Positions 7,703 to 17,452 are shown, counted from the first letter of the stretch. The stretch is DNA of 20,401 nt from QVMP01 sp047974325 (GCA_047974325.1 JBKECE010000232.1:1-20401), one strand, 5' to 3'. Program-made: numbers and translations. The notes: a model not told the origin generated them from the sequence alone.

Positions 7703-9373
7703 TCAATATTGTGGATTCGGCACCAAATTAGGATTCACAGCAATTTCTCTTTTGGGAATAGGATACCAGATTTTTTTATCATTTGTTCCCACATTGTCGA
7801 CAACGGTTTTCACTCTGTCGTTATAGTAATAATAGACATTTCCGGTTTGAGCCGTTGTTTTCAGATTTCGGATCGTAGAAATAAATTTACCCATACGTAT
7901 CAGATCTAGCCTTCTCCAACCTTCACCGCAAAGTTCGCGGGATCTTTCGTCCATCAGTTCTTCCATAAAATCAGATTTATGATAAACAGAATTTAAAGTG
8001 TTTAAGGTCACATAATCAATAGTTGTTCCATTGGTACAAGCACGTTCACGGATACTTTCCAAAAGGACTCTTGCTCCGGCTTCGTTCCCGTTTTTATATT
8101 TAGCTTCGGCGCACAGCAATATAATGTCCGAAAGTCGGAGAATGGGATAGTCAATGTTGCTTGCCCAGGTAGGCATTCCCAGAGCAGAACGCAACAGTGG
8201 ATCGGATTGTCTGAATTTAGTCAGACAAAGATTGCTTCCGGATGAATTGACTGTGTTTGGACGGAAATATTTTGATCCGTTGATCGTTTGGCTTGCTGTT
8301 ACACCTCCTGTGTTTCCTTGTAAGTTCCAATAGAAACGAGAATCTTGAGAATTGTATTTGTCGGACAATTCTCCAATAGGACGCATCCAACCGTAGTTTC
8401 CACCATCAGTTCCTACAACACCTTGAGGGCCTGTTAAGTATGGAAATAGATAATAATTAGATGACCCACCTGCTCCGGATTGAGTGATCATCAGACATTC
8501 GTTTTTTTGCTCTGTTTTTGTATCTGCCAGAAAACAGTTATAGACAGGATTTGTCATCTTATAACTGCTGTTTGCGATGATTGTATCTGCTAAGTTTTCA
8601 GCTTTTTGATAGTAGTCAACATCATTTACCCAAGCAAAACTATTAAGTTGAAAGTCGAGGCTTTCACCTACATTATTCTGTTTGCAGGCAGCAAGATAGG
8701 TATAAACTTTTACCATAAATCCGGCTGCAGTCCATTTATTCACTCGTCCCAATTCTGGATTTCTGTCGGGTAAAATATTATAGGCATACTTAAGGTCAGA
8801 TAGAATGAATGCATACACGTCTTCTACAGAACTTCTTGGTTTGAGAGACACATCAGAAGGCTCTGTGATGATGGGTACACCTCCAAACAACCATGTCAGA
8901 TATAGATGGTAAAAACCTCTAAAAAAATGAGCTTCTGCTATAATCTGATTTTTTCTAGTTTCGTCCATCTCAATTGACGGAACATATTTGATGATATTGT
9001 TTGCTCTGTCAATTCCCGCATAAAGGGCGAACCAAGCTTCACCAACGAAAGTGGATTCGGAGTTGTAACTCATACTGGCAATTTCTTTATGCGATGGGTC
9101 ACTTATATTGATGAAGTCTCCTACGATTTCATCTCCGTGCATCATCAGATAATGCATTCCTCGCCCCCAAAGAGGTTGGTTGCATTGTTCTTGAATAGTA
9201 GCACAGTTCAACACACTGTACACTCCGGTTAGTCCAAGCTCAGCGTTGACTGCAGAGGTGTAGAAGCTACTTCCCGACGCAAATGAATATGGCTTTTCAT
9301 CTAAGAAGTCTTCACAAGAAGATAGTGAGATCAACAAAATAGAGACAATCAGCGTATTTATATATTTTTTCAT
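7703..9373 (-). CDS. SusD/RagB-like outer-membrane glycan-binding lipoprotein
   Basis: The protein has 556 residues. The N terminus is a lipoprotein signal (MKKYINTLIVSILLISLSSC) with the lipidated Cys at residue 20, followed by EDFLDEKP, the usual SusD opening. The SusD fold is supported by FRGFYHLYLTWLFGGVPI (TPR region), the RLSDIILLCAEAKYKNGN helix, the DERSRELCGEGWRRLDLIR block and the closing segment YPIPKREIAVNPNLVPNPQY. Members of this family sit over the SusC barrel like a lid and capture oligosaccharides at the cell surface; ligand specificity cannot be read from sequence. It lies 37 bases after susC and 14 bases before the GH110-like gene, so it is part of one transcription unit. 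Confidence 0.95.
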   Translation of the reverse strand: MKKYINTLIVSILLISLSSCEDFLDEKPYSFASGSSFYTSAVNAELGLTGVYSVLNCATIQEQCNQPLWGRGMHYLMMHGDEIVGDFINISDPSHKEIASMSYNSESTFVGEAWFALYAGIDRANNIIKYVPSIEMDETRKNQIIAEAHFFRGFYHLYLTWLFGGVPIITEPSDVSLKPRSSVEDVYAFILSDLKYAYNILPDRNPELGRVNKWTAAGFMVKVYTYLAACKQNNVGESLDFQLNSFAWVNDVDYYQKAENLADTIIANSSYKMTNPVYNCFLADTKTEQKNECLMITQSGAGGSSNYYLFPYLTGPQGVVGTDGGNYGWMRPIGELSDKYNSQDSRFYWNLQGNTGGVTASQTINGSKYFRPNTVNSSGSNLCLTKFRQSDPLLRSALGMPTWASNIDYPILRLSDIILLCAEAKYKNGNEAGARVLLESIRERACTNGTTIDYVTLNTLNSVYHKSDFMEELMDERSRELCGEGWRRLDLIRMGKFISTIRNLKTTAQTGNVYYYYNDRVKTVVDNVGTNDKKIWYPIPKREIAVNPNLVPNPQY

Positions 9374-9410
9374 AGTTATATTATCTTGTTTTATATTCGG
9401 AGATTATTTT

Positions 9411-12400
9411 TTAAAATTTGATATTGGCTCCCAGTATAAATGTCCTTGACCGAGGGTATGAAGTATAATCCAATCCGCTCAGCAATGGATTGTTGGAGGA
9501 AACTTCAGGGTCATATCCCGTATACTTTGTAAATGTCAGGATGTTGTCGGCACTTAAATACACTCTGAGATTTTTTATGCCTAGTTTCCGAGCCACATTG
9601 GTAGGCAGTGTGTAGCCAATTACCATATTTTTTAGCCTAAGGTATGAACCGTCTTCGACATAGTAGGACGAACTTTCTGTTGTTCCTCCACCTTGGATGC
9701 GTGCATATTTGTTAGACGGATTGGTTTCCGTCCACCTATTGCGGTAATAGTCTTCTGTTACGTTATAGTAGGATATATAACCTTCATATCTGTATCTGCC
9801 AATATTCATTATTTCGTTTCCGTAACTCCACTGAAAGAATACTGTGGCATCAAAATTCTTGTAGTTAAAGTTATTGCCGAAACCACCAAAATGCTTAGGT
9901 TCACTATTGCTGATGATTGTTTTATCTCCTTCCGGTGTGATTTTGTTTTCGGCATCACCATCCAGATTCTTAAATTTCAGATCGCCGGGTTTAACCTGTT
10001 GTTTATCGAAGGATGGAATGCCCGGTTTCAATGTAGTATATGTGTCGTCCGTGAAATCATCTTTTTGGTATACTCCGTCAAACACATATCCCCAGCCCGT
10101 GCCTATCGGTTGTCCGACAATTAGTCGTCCTACTTCTGTAATATGTCCGCCAGCGACTGTTACCGAAACGTAGTCAACTGAACCTAACGAAATGACTTTA
10201 TTCTTGTTTTTATTGAAATTCATATTGGCTGACCATGAAAAATCTCCTTTTTCGATGATTTTTCCTCCTAAAGTCAATTCAATACCTTTATTATCAACCT
10301 GTCCCAGATTTTGCCATTGCTTGTAAGATCCTGATTGACTGGGAACGTCTGCATGAAGCAACATATCAAAAGTTTGTTTATAATATAGATCAAGACCGAG
10401 TGTCAAACGTCCTTTAAACATTTGCAAATCGAGTCCGGTATTGTATTGCCGTGTCGATTCCCATTTCAGGTTGGGATTGTAGCTTTCTGAAGGAGCTAGT
10501 CCAAAGTTTGAATCGTAGGTTGTTCCAGATTCACTAACCGTAGCTCCCGGATAATATGCCTTATCCATACGTGACAATGATCTATAGGCCGGAATGCGGT
10601 CGTTACCGGTGACCCCGTAGCTGATACGGTACTTTAATTCATTGATTAATTTCTGTTTAGACATAAATTTTTCATTGTGAATTTTCCAAGCTAATGCCAA
10701 TGATGGAAAGTATGCATATTTGTTATTTTCTCCGAATTTGGAAGATCCGTCTCTGCGAAGAGTACTTGTGAATAAGTATTTGTCTTGTAATGAATAATTC
10801 ACACGACCAAACTCGGACTCTCTGGTCTGTGACTCTTTCGTGGAATTAATTTGTTCGGGATATGTGCTGGCGGAACCCAGATCAAAGATGCCCATATAGC
10901 TCTGATTCATAAAGCCTTCGGCTCTGACATATTGGCTGGCATAGATATATTTGCTTACTTCAAAACCAACCATAATATTTAAGTAATGGATTTTATTGAA
11001 AAGTTTTGCAAAGGTCATTGTATTTGAATTTTGCCATGATGACACATCTGTGGACGTTGAAACCGCTAATCCGTTGGGTGTATATCCCCAAGAAGTTGAA
11101 CTTGGATACCATTCTTCACTTTTTGATCTTAAAAGCATTCCTCCGCCATTGCTCCTGAAAATGAGTTCATCCAGAATTTTATATTGTACATAACCATCAA
11201 TCATAGTGCGGGTTGTGGGTACATTCTTATATGAATTGTTTAGAAAATCTACAGGATTAGTAATCCCTCCATTGTTTGCCGGATCACTTTCATCAATGCT
11301 CTCGTTGCCTGCAAAAGGGCGGAATAGCACAAAAGATTGAATGAGTCCGTTATATGAGTTTCCACCTGAAGAAGTGACAGCTCCCGAAGCGATCTGATGT
11401 GAAAAATTTATATTACCACCAAGCGAGAGTTTTGTGTTGATCTCTGTGTCTGCTCTCATTCGGGCATTGTAACGCTCAAACAGGTTTTTAATTATAATTC
11501 CCTGTTGGTTCAGATATCCGAATGAGGCAGCCAGTTTTGTCTGAGATTTTCCACCGCTTGTGATCGACAGATTATAACTTTGCGTGAGTGCATCTCTTAA
11601 AACCTTTTTTTGCCAATTACTGGATTCAACGCCTAGAGAAGCAAAGTTGAGGGGTTGCAATTCTCCATTTACAGTTTGACCATAACCTCCATTCGGGTTA
11701 ACTGCAAATCGATAGTCAGCATAGTCTTGTCCTTGCAATACATCTATGTATTTAGAAGCAGAAGACAGGCCCCAATATACATCAAGGTCTATGTCTGTTT
11801 TTTCACCACCGCCACCACTTTTGGTCGTAATTATTATTACACCATTGGCTCCACGTGAACCGTAGATAGCTGTGGCTGAAGCATCTTTTAAAACTTCGAG
11901 AGACAGGATGTCTGATGGATTTATTCCTGCAAGCGGATTACTTGTTGTCTGGGTGCTTGTGTAAGAACTGGTTGCAACTTCATTGCTGTTCGCATCTATT
12001 TGAATGCCATCTATGACATATAATGGTTGTGTTCCTGCATTTATAGAGTTTCCACCACGGATTGTGATGTTGACTCCCGCTCCCGGCTCTCCTGAGCTGG
12101 ATGTGACTTGCACTCCTGACATTTTTCCTTGCATGGCTTCAAGAAAGGATGTGGTTTTTGTTTTTGACAGCTCGTCTCCTTTAACAGAAGACAAAGATCC
12201 GGTCAAGTCTTTTCTTCTCATCACACCATATCCGACAACCACAAGTTCATCCAGATTGGTTTTCGATGAAGTCATTATTACAGTAAGATTGCGTTGTTTC
12301 CCAACGATTATTTTTTGGGGAGCCATGCCCAGATAAGAAAAATTCAACACCGAACTTTCATTAGGCACTGTTATGCTAAATTTGCCATCAATGTCGGTTG

Positions 12401-12575
12401 TGGTTCCTATTTTATTGGCCTCGTCTTGAATGATTACCCCGATCAACGGTTCTTTGTCTTCACCTGAAGTTACTATACCTGTAACTTTGATTTGGGCATT
12501 CAATAATGAAAAAAAGCAAACCGCAGGTATGAGAAAAATAGCTCTTAGTGAAAAAGTAATGTTTTTTACTTTCAT
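9411..12575 (-). CDS. SusC/RagA-like TonB-dependent outer-membrane transporter
   Basis: This 1054-residue protein is of usual length for the family. It has a signal peptide at 1-27 (ending SLLNA), then a carboxypeptidase-regulatory-like domain at about 29-105 (VTGIVTSGEDKEPLIGV, TTTDIDGKFSI, FSYLGM). A plug domain at about 108-255 has DELVVVGYGVMRRKDLTGS, IRGGNSINAGTQPLYVIDG and LKDASATAIYGSRGANGVII. The rest is a 22-strand barrel ending in the aromatic C terminus GANIKF. SusC proteins import oligosaccharides across the outer membrane using TonB energy, paired with the SusD encoded next. There is no extra N-terminal signalling (STN) domain, so regulation is expected to come from the adjacent HTCS rather than an anti-sigma/ECF pair. 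It is the first gene of the operon, read from a promoter with its -7 element at 12639-12646. Confidence 0.97.
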   Translation of the reverse strand: MKVKNITFSLRAIFLIPAVCFFSLLNAQIKVTGIVTSGEDKEPLIGVIIQDEANKIGTTTDIDGKFSITVPNESSVLNFSYLGMAPQKIIVGKQRNLTVIMTSSKTNLDELVVVGYGVMRRKDLTGSLSSVKGDELSKTKTTSFLEAMQGKMSGVQVTSSSGEPGAGVNITIRGGNSINAGTQPLYVIDGIQIDANSNEVATSSYTSTQTTSNPLAGINPSDILSLEVLKDASATAIYGSRGANGVIIITTKSGGGGEKTDIDLDVYWGLSSASKYIDVLQGQDYADYRFAVNPNGGYGQTVNGELQPLNFASLGVESSNWQKKVLRDALTQSYNLSITSGGKSQTKLAASFGYLNQQGIIIKNLFERYNARMRADTEINTKLSLGGNINFSHQIASGAVTSSGGNSYNGLIQSFVLFRPFAGNESIDESDPANNGGITNPVDFLNNSYKNVPTTRTMIDGYVQYKILDELIFRSNGGGMLLRSKSEEWYPSSTSWGYTPNGLAVSTSTDVSSWQNSNTMTFAKLFNKIHYLNIMVGFEVSKYIYASQYVRAEGFMNQSYMGIFDLGSASTYPEQINSTKESQTRESEFGRVNYSLQDKYLFTSTLRRDGSSKFGENNKYAYFPSLALAWKIHNEKFMSKQKLINELKYRISYGVTGNDRIPAYRSLSRMDKAYYPGATVSESGTTYDSNFGLAPSESYNPNLKWESTRQYNTGLDLQMFKGRLTLGLDLYYKQTFDMLLHADVPSQSGSYKQWQNLGQVDNKGIELTLGGKIIEKGDFSWSANMNFNKNKNKVISLGSVDYVSVTVAGGHITEVGRLIVGQPIGTGWGYVFDGVYQKDDFTDDTYTTLKPGIPSFDKQQVKPGDLKFKNLDGDAENKITPEGDKTIISNSEPKHFGGFGNNFNYKNFDATVFFQWSYGNEIMNIGRYRYEGYISYYNVTEDYYRNRWTETNPSNKYARIQGGGTTESSSYYVEDGSYLRLKNMVIGYTLPTNVARKLGIKNLRVYLSADNILTFTKYTGYDPEVSSNNPLLSGLDYTSYPRSRTFILGANIKF

Positions 12576-12638
12576 GGTTTTCTTTCCGATTTTAGGTTAA
12601 TGATATTTTATTAGGTTCATGATACTCGCTTGATGAAG

Positions 12639-12646
12639 CAAAAGTA
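12639..12646 (-). promoter_or_regulatory. Bacteroidota -7 element for the susC operon
   Basis: Read on the minus strand this is TACTTTTG, a full match to the Bacteroidota -7 consensus TAnnTTTG. Transcription would start near 12632, giving a leader of about 57 bases to the susC ATG at 12575. No good TTG-type -33 element lies at the expected distance (about 12665), which fits a promoter that needs an activator. The leader has a weak GGAAAG purine patch about six bases before the ATG. Confidence 0.6.
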
Positions 12647-12673
12647 TTATTTGCGATTGTTAACCATTGTTTC

Positions 12674-12704
12674 ATTTGTAACAAAAACTCTACAATTTGT
12701 AACA
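12674..12704 (-). repeat. 10-bp direct repeat, 21-bp period: candidate HTCS operator
   Basis: ATTTGTAACA occurs exactly at 12674-12683 and again at 12695-12704, so the two copies start 21 bases apart, two helical turns. A weaker relative, TTGTTAAC, lies at 12657-12664. The exact copies sit at about -42 to -51 and -63 to -72 from the predicted susC start, just upstream of where a -33 element would be. AraC-family proteins, including the DNA-binding end of HTCS regulators, typically bind tandem half-sites of this kind. Binding by the adjacent HTCS is inferred from position and spacing. Confidence 0.6.
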
Positions 12705-12752
12705 TTTGCCCATAAACAGCCGAAAAAAGCAAAAAAACAAAATATTAAAATA

Positions 12753-12760
12753 TATATTTG
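12753..12760 (+). promoter_or_regulatory. Bacteroidota -7 element for the HTCS gene
   Basis: TATATTTG matches TAnnTTTG and lies 28 bases before the HTCS ATG, giving a predicted leader of about 22 bases. The surroundings are very A/T rich and no TTG -33 element is evident, so this could be a chance match or a weak constitutive promoter, as is usual for HTCS genes. Confidence 0.4.
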
Positions 12761-12788
12761 AAAATACATTATCTCTTATACCTGAATC

Positions 12789-15700
12789 ATGAAATATATA
12801 ATATTCTCTTTTTTTGTTCTCTTTTGCTCATTGTCCTTATATCCTTCATCACCTATATATCGATTCAATCATCTGAGTGTGAACAAAGGACTATCACAAC
12901 AAGACATTGAAACCGCTATCCAAGACAGATATGGCTTTTTATGGTTTGGGTCATACGACGGACTGAACAGATATGATGGTTATCAGATCAATGTGTTCCG
13001 TTTCGATCCCATGATGCCCAATTCTATTCTCGACAATAGAATTACAGCTTTGTATGAAGCCTCTAACGGACTCATTTATATAGGGACTGAAGGTAATGGC
13101 TTGTTGTATTATGATCCAGTATATGACAAATTTGGACGAGTAAATAACTCTTTGTTTATCAATGGAAAATGTGGAGCTATTTATTCCATAACAGAATTAA
13201 GAAATAAAGGTTTATTTGTAGGAAGTACGCATGGGATATATGCTATACCCGATATGAAAAGCGACGCAAATCTTGTTGTGGCATATAATATCGAAATAGA
13301 GGGATTCAGTACGCTGAACATCAAGTCATTATTTCCGGATGGCGATGAGCTGTGGATCGGTCACGAAAACGGAGCCATCAAAATTAAAGTAAGTAATATA
13401 AGTAATAATAAAAAGGTAAAACCATTGTATACGCGATATGAAAATCGGAGAGTAGAAGGTTTTGTTAAGATCAACTCTACCGATTTATGCATTTTTGGAA
13501 CAAACGGAGTTGAAATATATAACATTCATACATTGAATAAAATTCATTATGCTTTTGAAGATGTATTAAGGTCGAAGCATATAGTCGGTTTTGCTAAATA
13601 TAATGACAGCTTTTTTATTGCCAGCCAAGAAAAAATATGGATGCTGGATAACAAACATAATCTGACAGAGGTTCAGTGTTCAGATAATTATTTTTTCAAA
13701 AATAATATGCTAAAAAGTTTACTTGTGGACAGGAGTAACAATCTTTGGGTATTGTCTCGAAACAAAGGTGTAGGACAGCTCAATCTTGCACCGGAAAAAA
13801 TAAAGACATACAATCTTCCGGATAAAGACTTATTTGTGAAATCGATGATTATACTCAAAGATGGTCGAAAAGCCATTGGTGTGAAAGACTATGGGTTGCT
13901 GATAGAATCTGCTCCGGAAAGCAATGAATTTGTGCATAAATATAAAAACACGAGTGTCGACTACTTATTTGAAGATTCCTTCTCTAATCTCTGGGTGCAT
14001 AGCGATGAGATGATGCTTGTCAAGAAAAATGGACAGGAACGTCTTCTGTCTTCGTTTGAAGGCTTCGATGCTTCATACAGCATCGTGATGTCGGTGTGCC
14101 AAAGTCGCGATTCTGTTCTTTGGTTTGGATCTTCAAATGGTATCATCAGGCTTGATATGCGCGAAACCAAACCGCAACTGGAATATATACAGTATCCGGC
14201 CAACGAATATACGGCAACAGGTAATCTGACTATCAATATATATTACGATAAATATAATAATGCTATTTGGTGCTGCACAAAGGAAGAAGGCATCTTCAGG
14301 TATGATCTTGGGACGAAGAAATTGACTCAATATACAATTAAAAACGGGTTGACGAGCAACCATGTGTGGAGTGTTGCAGTCTATCCCGATTCTTCTGTAT
14401 GGATAGGAACGGATGTTGGTATTTGCATGTATAAGCCTCAGGACAAAGATGCAATAATCCAACCCATTTCGGATGATGCACGTATCCGAAACATGAAGAT
14501 AATGGCACTGTGTTTCGATGATAGTCGTAGAATCTGGGCAACTACAAGCCAAGGATTGTTTTCGTTCAACATAGATGATCATTCGATTCATGAATACTAT
14601 TATACTGATGGACTACTGAGTAATACACTGTCGGAAGTGGCATATTTTGATAATAACAAAAATATGTGGATCAGCAGCATTTCCGGACTTAATTATTTCA
14701 ATGCCAATCGTCTTGTATCTGATGCAAGTGTTCCGAATCTGGTTTTGCGGGATCTAAAAATATTCAACACGCCTATCCATCCGAATATCCCGTACAATGG
14801 CCATATTATTTTGACCAAGTCACTTCTGGAAACTGACGAAATAGTTCTCCAATATGACGAAAACAATTTTCAACTGGATGTTGCTCCAATACATTTCAAT
14901 CCGACCCGAAACAAAATTGCATATATGCTCTCGGATATTGATAAAGATTGGATTGTGACAGATAACAAAACAATAAGCTACAACAACTTACCTTCCGGAA
15001 AATATGTTCTGCAAATCAAAACAGCCAATTCCGATGGTGTGTGGGGTAATAAAATATTGTCTTTGAATATTGTTGTGAAATCTGCTTTGTGGTTTAGCTG
15101 GTGGGCATATATAATCTATGGAATCATCATAGTGAGTATCGCTGTTTCTATATACAGATATTATAAGAGTAAAAGAATATTGACTCTAAAACTGGAAATA
15201 GAACAAATGAATAGAGAAAACGAACATAAATTGAATGAATCTAAACTACGGTTTCACACCAACATCACGCATGAAATAAGAACTCCTCTCTCTCTTATTG
15301 TGGCTCCTTTGTATGAGCTACTTAACATAAAAACAGATAATGAAATAATACACCATAATCTGCAAATTATAGCTAAAAATACTAATTTTCTGACTCAATT
15401 GGTGAATCAGTTTCTTGATTTCAGAAAAACGGTCACACATAACTATCCCTTACAGATAAAGGAAGGGAATCTGAATGAGACTATTCTCCAGATATTTTCT
15501 TTGTTCTCAGATCTGGCCATTAAAAAAAATATTAATTACCAACTGATAAATGAAACTGAAAATGTAGTAGGGTGGTTTGACAATGAAAAAGTGTCTAAAA
15601 TCATAATGAATATCTTGTCCAATGCATTCAAATTCACTCCCAACAATAAATCTATTTTTGTCATTGTGGAACAGCATGAAGATTATGCATACGTGTCGGT

Positions 15701-16781
15701 CGAAGACACTGGATGTGGTATTCCTCCTGAAAACATTTCTAATCTTTTCACTCGATATTATCAGGCCGATAATAACACTAAAGGAGGAACAGGCATAGGT
15801 CTGGCATTATCCAAACAATTGGCTGTGCTGCACAAAGGTGATATCAGTGTAGAATCTCAGATCGATGGAGGTTCTACATTCACTTTCTCTTTTCCTATAT
15901 CGAAAGATGCATATACAGACAAAGAGATAAAAGTCATAACAATGCATAATGAGCAATCTTTTCAATTCACTGAACCTCTGTTGCAAGAGCATAAAATGGC
16001 TGATGCGGAAAATAGTTTCAAACCTGAAAACCTGCCCATCATATTGATTGTGGAAGACAATGTGGAGTTGACTGAATATATGAAAAGGTCTTTAAGCAAC
16101 GACTATCGTGTATTGGTAACTGAAAATGGAAACAAAGGCTTAGAATTAGCTATAGCACACACTCCGGATATTATTGTCAGTGATGTGATGATTGAGGGTA
16201 TGGATGGAATACAGTTGACTAAAACCCTGAAAAATGATTTCAGAACCAGTCATATACCGATCATAATCCTCTCTGCCCGATCTTCAGAAGAAGAAATTAT
16301 GGAGGGATTACATGTTGGGGCAGAAGATTATCTGACCAAACCGTTCAATATGGAAGTCTTAAAACTTAAAATAACCAATCTGATCCGATTATCCTATTTC
16401 AATAAGGATAAAAAAACAAACGAAGAAAACGATCAACCTGTTGTGTTGAAGGAAAAGGAACAAAAATTTATTTCTGATTTGAAGAAAATCATTATTGAAG
16501 ATATGAAATCTCCAGAGTTTAGTGTTGAATATGTTTGCCGGAAAATAGGAACAAATAGAATGCAGTTGCACCGGAAAATGATTTCAATAATGGGTATTTC
16601 TGCATCTGACTACATCAAACAGGTTCGATTTGAACATGCAAAATATTTGTTGGAAACAACTGAGATGAATCTTTCCGAAGCAATGTATGAAATAGGTCTG
16701 TCTAGTTTGTATAATTTTACACAAACTTTTCAGAAAATATACAATATATCGCCTTCTGAAATAAAGAAACGAAGAATGTAA
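12789..16781 (+). CDS. Hybrid two-component system regulator (HTCS), complete
   Basis: This 1330-residue single-protein signalling system has a signal peptide at about 1-20, then a double beta-propeller sensor built of Reg_prop repeats (GFLWFGSYDGLNRYDGY, NGLIYIGTEGNGLLYYDP, SVWIGTDVGICMY). A Y_Y_Y domain follows at about 690-762, with a transmembrane helix at about 770-792. The histidine kinase has the phospho-acceptor His828 (FHTNITHEIRTP) and an ATPase domain with Asn945 (NILSNAFKFTP), EDTGCGIP and GTGIGLALS near 1000-1007. The receiver is intact, with acidic pair Glu1089-Asp1090, phospho-acceptor Asp1132 (DVMIEGMDG) and Lys1184 (LTKPF). An AraC-type HTH at about 1225-1330 ends the protein. 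It most likely binds an oligosaccharide in the periplasm and activates the divergent susC operon. All catalytic residues checked are present. Confidence 0.97.
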   Translation: MKYIIFSFFVLFCSLSLYPSSPIYRFNHLSVNKGLSQQDIETAIQDRYGFLWFGSYDGLNRYDGYQINVFRFDPMMPNSILDNRITALYEASNGLIYIGTEGNGLLYYDPVYDKFGRVNNSLFINGKCGAIYSITELRNKGLFVGSTHGIYAIPDMKSDANLVVAYNIEIEGFSTLNIKSLFPDGDELWIGHENGAIKIKVSNISNNKKVKPLYTRYENRRVEGFVKINSTDLCIFGTNGVEIYNIHTLNKIHYAFEDVLRSKHIVGFAKYNDSFFIASQEKIWMLDNKHNLTEVQCSDNYFFKNNMLKSLLVDRSNNLWVLSRNKGVGQLNLAPEKIKTYNLPDKDLFVKSMIILKDGRKAIGVKDYGLLIESAPESNEFVHKYKNTSVDYLFEDSFSNLWVHSDEMMLVKKNGQERLLSSFEGFDASYSIVMSVCQSRDSVLWFGSSNGIIRLDMRETKPQLEYIQYPANEYTATGNLTINIYYDKYNNAIWCCTKEEGIFRYDLGTKKLTQYTIKNGLTSNHVWSVAVYPDSSVWIGTDVGICMYKPQDKDAIIQPISDDARIRNMKIMALCFDDSRRIWATTSQGLFSFNIDDHSIHEYYYTDGLLSNTLSEVAYFDNNKNMWISSISGLNYFNANRLVSDASVPNLVLRDLKIFNTPIHPNIPYNGHIILTKSLLETDEIVLQYDENNFQLDVAPIHFNPTRNKIAYMLSDIDKDWIVTDNKTISYNNLPSGKYVLQIKTANSDGVWGNKILSLNIVVKSALWFSWWAYIIYGIIIVSIAVSIYRYYKSKRILTLKLEIEQMNRENEHKLNESKLRFHTNITHEIRTPLSLIVAPLYELLNIKTDNEIIHHNLQIIAKNTNFLTQLVNQFLDFRKTVTHNYPLQIKEGNLNETILQIFSLFSDLAIKKNINYQLINETENVVGWFDNEKVSKIIMNILSNAFKFTPNNKSIFVIVEQHEDYAYVSVEDTGCGIPPENISNLFTRYYQADNNTKGGTGIGLALSKQLAVLHKGDISVESQIDGGSTFTFSFPISKDAYTDKEIKVITMHNEQSFQFTEPLLQEHKMADAENSFKPENLPIILIVEDNVELTEYMKRSLSNDYRVLVTENGNKGLELAIAHTPDIIVSDVMIEGMDGIQLTKTLKNDFRTSHIPIIILSARSSEEEIMEGLHVGAEDYLTKPFNMEVLKLKITNLIRLSYFNKDKKTNEENDQPVVLKEKEQKFISDLKKIIIEDMKSPEFSVEYVCRKIGTNRMQLHRKMISIMGISASDYIKQVRFEHAKYLLETTEMNLSEAMYEIGLSSLYNFTQTFQKIYNISPSEIKKRRM

Positions 16782-16791
16782 GCTTGAAATT

Positions 16792-16829
16792 AAAAAAGAG
16801 AAAGTATTATCCATACTTTCTCTTTTTTT
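16792..16829. terminator. Bidirectional intrinsic terminator
   Basis: A perfect 16-bp stem is formed by 16792-16807 and 16813-16828 around a 5-base loop (TATCC). One side of the stem begins with six As and the other ends in seven Ts, so a U tract follows the hairpin on either strand. It lies between the convergent HTCS stop (16781) and the nitroreductase stop (16847) and can end transcription of both. Confidence 0.9.
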
Positions 16830-16846
16830 AGACCTTAGCGTAGAGA

Positions 16847-17452
16847 TTATTTTGAATATCCTACTGCCTGAACAAGTGTTATTTCCTGAGTAGAAGTCAG
16901 TTTCATGATCTTTGTTAGATCGTCTTTTTTGAATGATCCACGAGCCAAAGCTCCAAGTCCGGCTGATGCTGCATAAAGATACACGTCTTGTACACTGAAT
17001 CCTGTATCAAGGAAAGCTGTTTCGCGGTTCGATGCCTTATCCAGATTGGCTACATAAACCAATGAAAGGGCTGCATTGTCAGAGACGGCTGGCTGTCCAA
17101 GAGCTTCTTTGTGATTTCCTGCAACTTTCAGTACCAATGTATTTGCCTTTGCGTCATAGAAATAAATTCCTTCGGTAAGTAGCACATATACATCTATTTC
17201 CTGACGGTTTTGAGATGATGGTACAACACGCTTATCTTCCCTGTTGAAGCCATATGCAGCCCATAGAAGATTGGACAGGGTTTGATTATCGAGCGTCTTT
17301 CCTGAATATGTTTTGATTGATTGTCTTTGATTCAGTACTTCCATCAGAGGCTTTCCACCTGTTTTCACCGGATCAGGCAGTTTGATATCTGATTGGGCTT
17401 GTGCAACGAGGGCTACAGCCAGAACGCTTAATGCAACTAATAACTTTTTCAT
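16847..17452 (-). CDS. Exported SagB-like nitroreductase-fold protein
   Basis: This 201-residue protein has a clear signal peptide (MKKLLVALSVLAVALVAQAQ, cleavage near 19-20). The mature part begins IKLPDPVKTGGKPLMEVLNQRQSIKTYSGK. The RQSIKTYS block (Arg43 to Ser50) is the FMN-phosphate-binding start of nitroreductase-fold proteins, and LSNLLWAAYGFNR, QDVYLYAASAGLGALARG and the closing ITLVQAVGYSK are typical of the SagB/thiazole-oxidase-like branch. Such enzymes are FMN-dependent oxidoreductases acting as homodimers. An exported version is less common because FMN would have to be bound before or after transport. The substrate is unknown. It has no visible link to the glycan locus and is separated from it by the terminator at 16792-16829. 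Confidence 0.85.
   Translation of the reverse strand: MKKLLVALSVLAVALVAQAQSDIKLPDPVKTGGKPLMEVLNQRQSIKTYSGKTLDNQTLSNLLWAAYGFNREDKRVVPSSQNRQEIDVYVLLTEGIYFYDAKANTLVLKVAGNHKEALGQPAVSDNAALSLVYVANLDKASNRETAFLDTGFSVQDVYLYAASAGLGALARGSFKKDDLTKIMKLTSTQEITLVQAVGYSK

Noticed and set aside
7689..7706. Longer start (TTG at 7706) for the GH110-like gene, adding six residues
   Set aside because: It would overlap the SusD stop codon and puts charged residues ahead of an already complete signal peptide that begins at the ATG at 7688.
9693..10124. Open frame of 143 codons antisense to the SusC barrel
   Set aside because: It lies wholly inside susC on the other strand, has no recognisable domain, and appears to be a by-product of susC codon composition.
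12004..12336. Open frame of 110 codons antisense to the SusC plug domain
   Set aside because: The sense strand encodes the highly conserved plug motifs, so the antisense frame is a shadow.
14133..14591. Open frame of 152 codons antisense to the HTCS propeller region
   Set aside because: It is Cys/Ile-rich with no family signature, and the sense strand there is clear Reg_prop repeat sequence.
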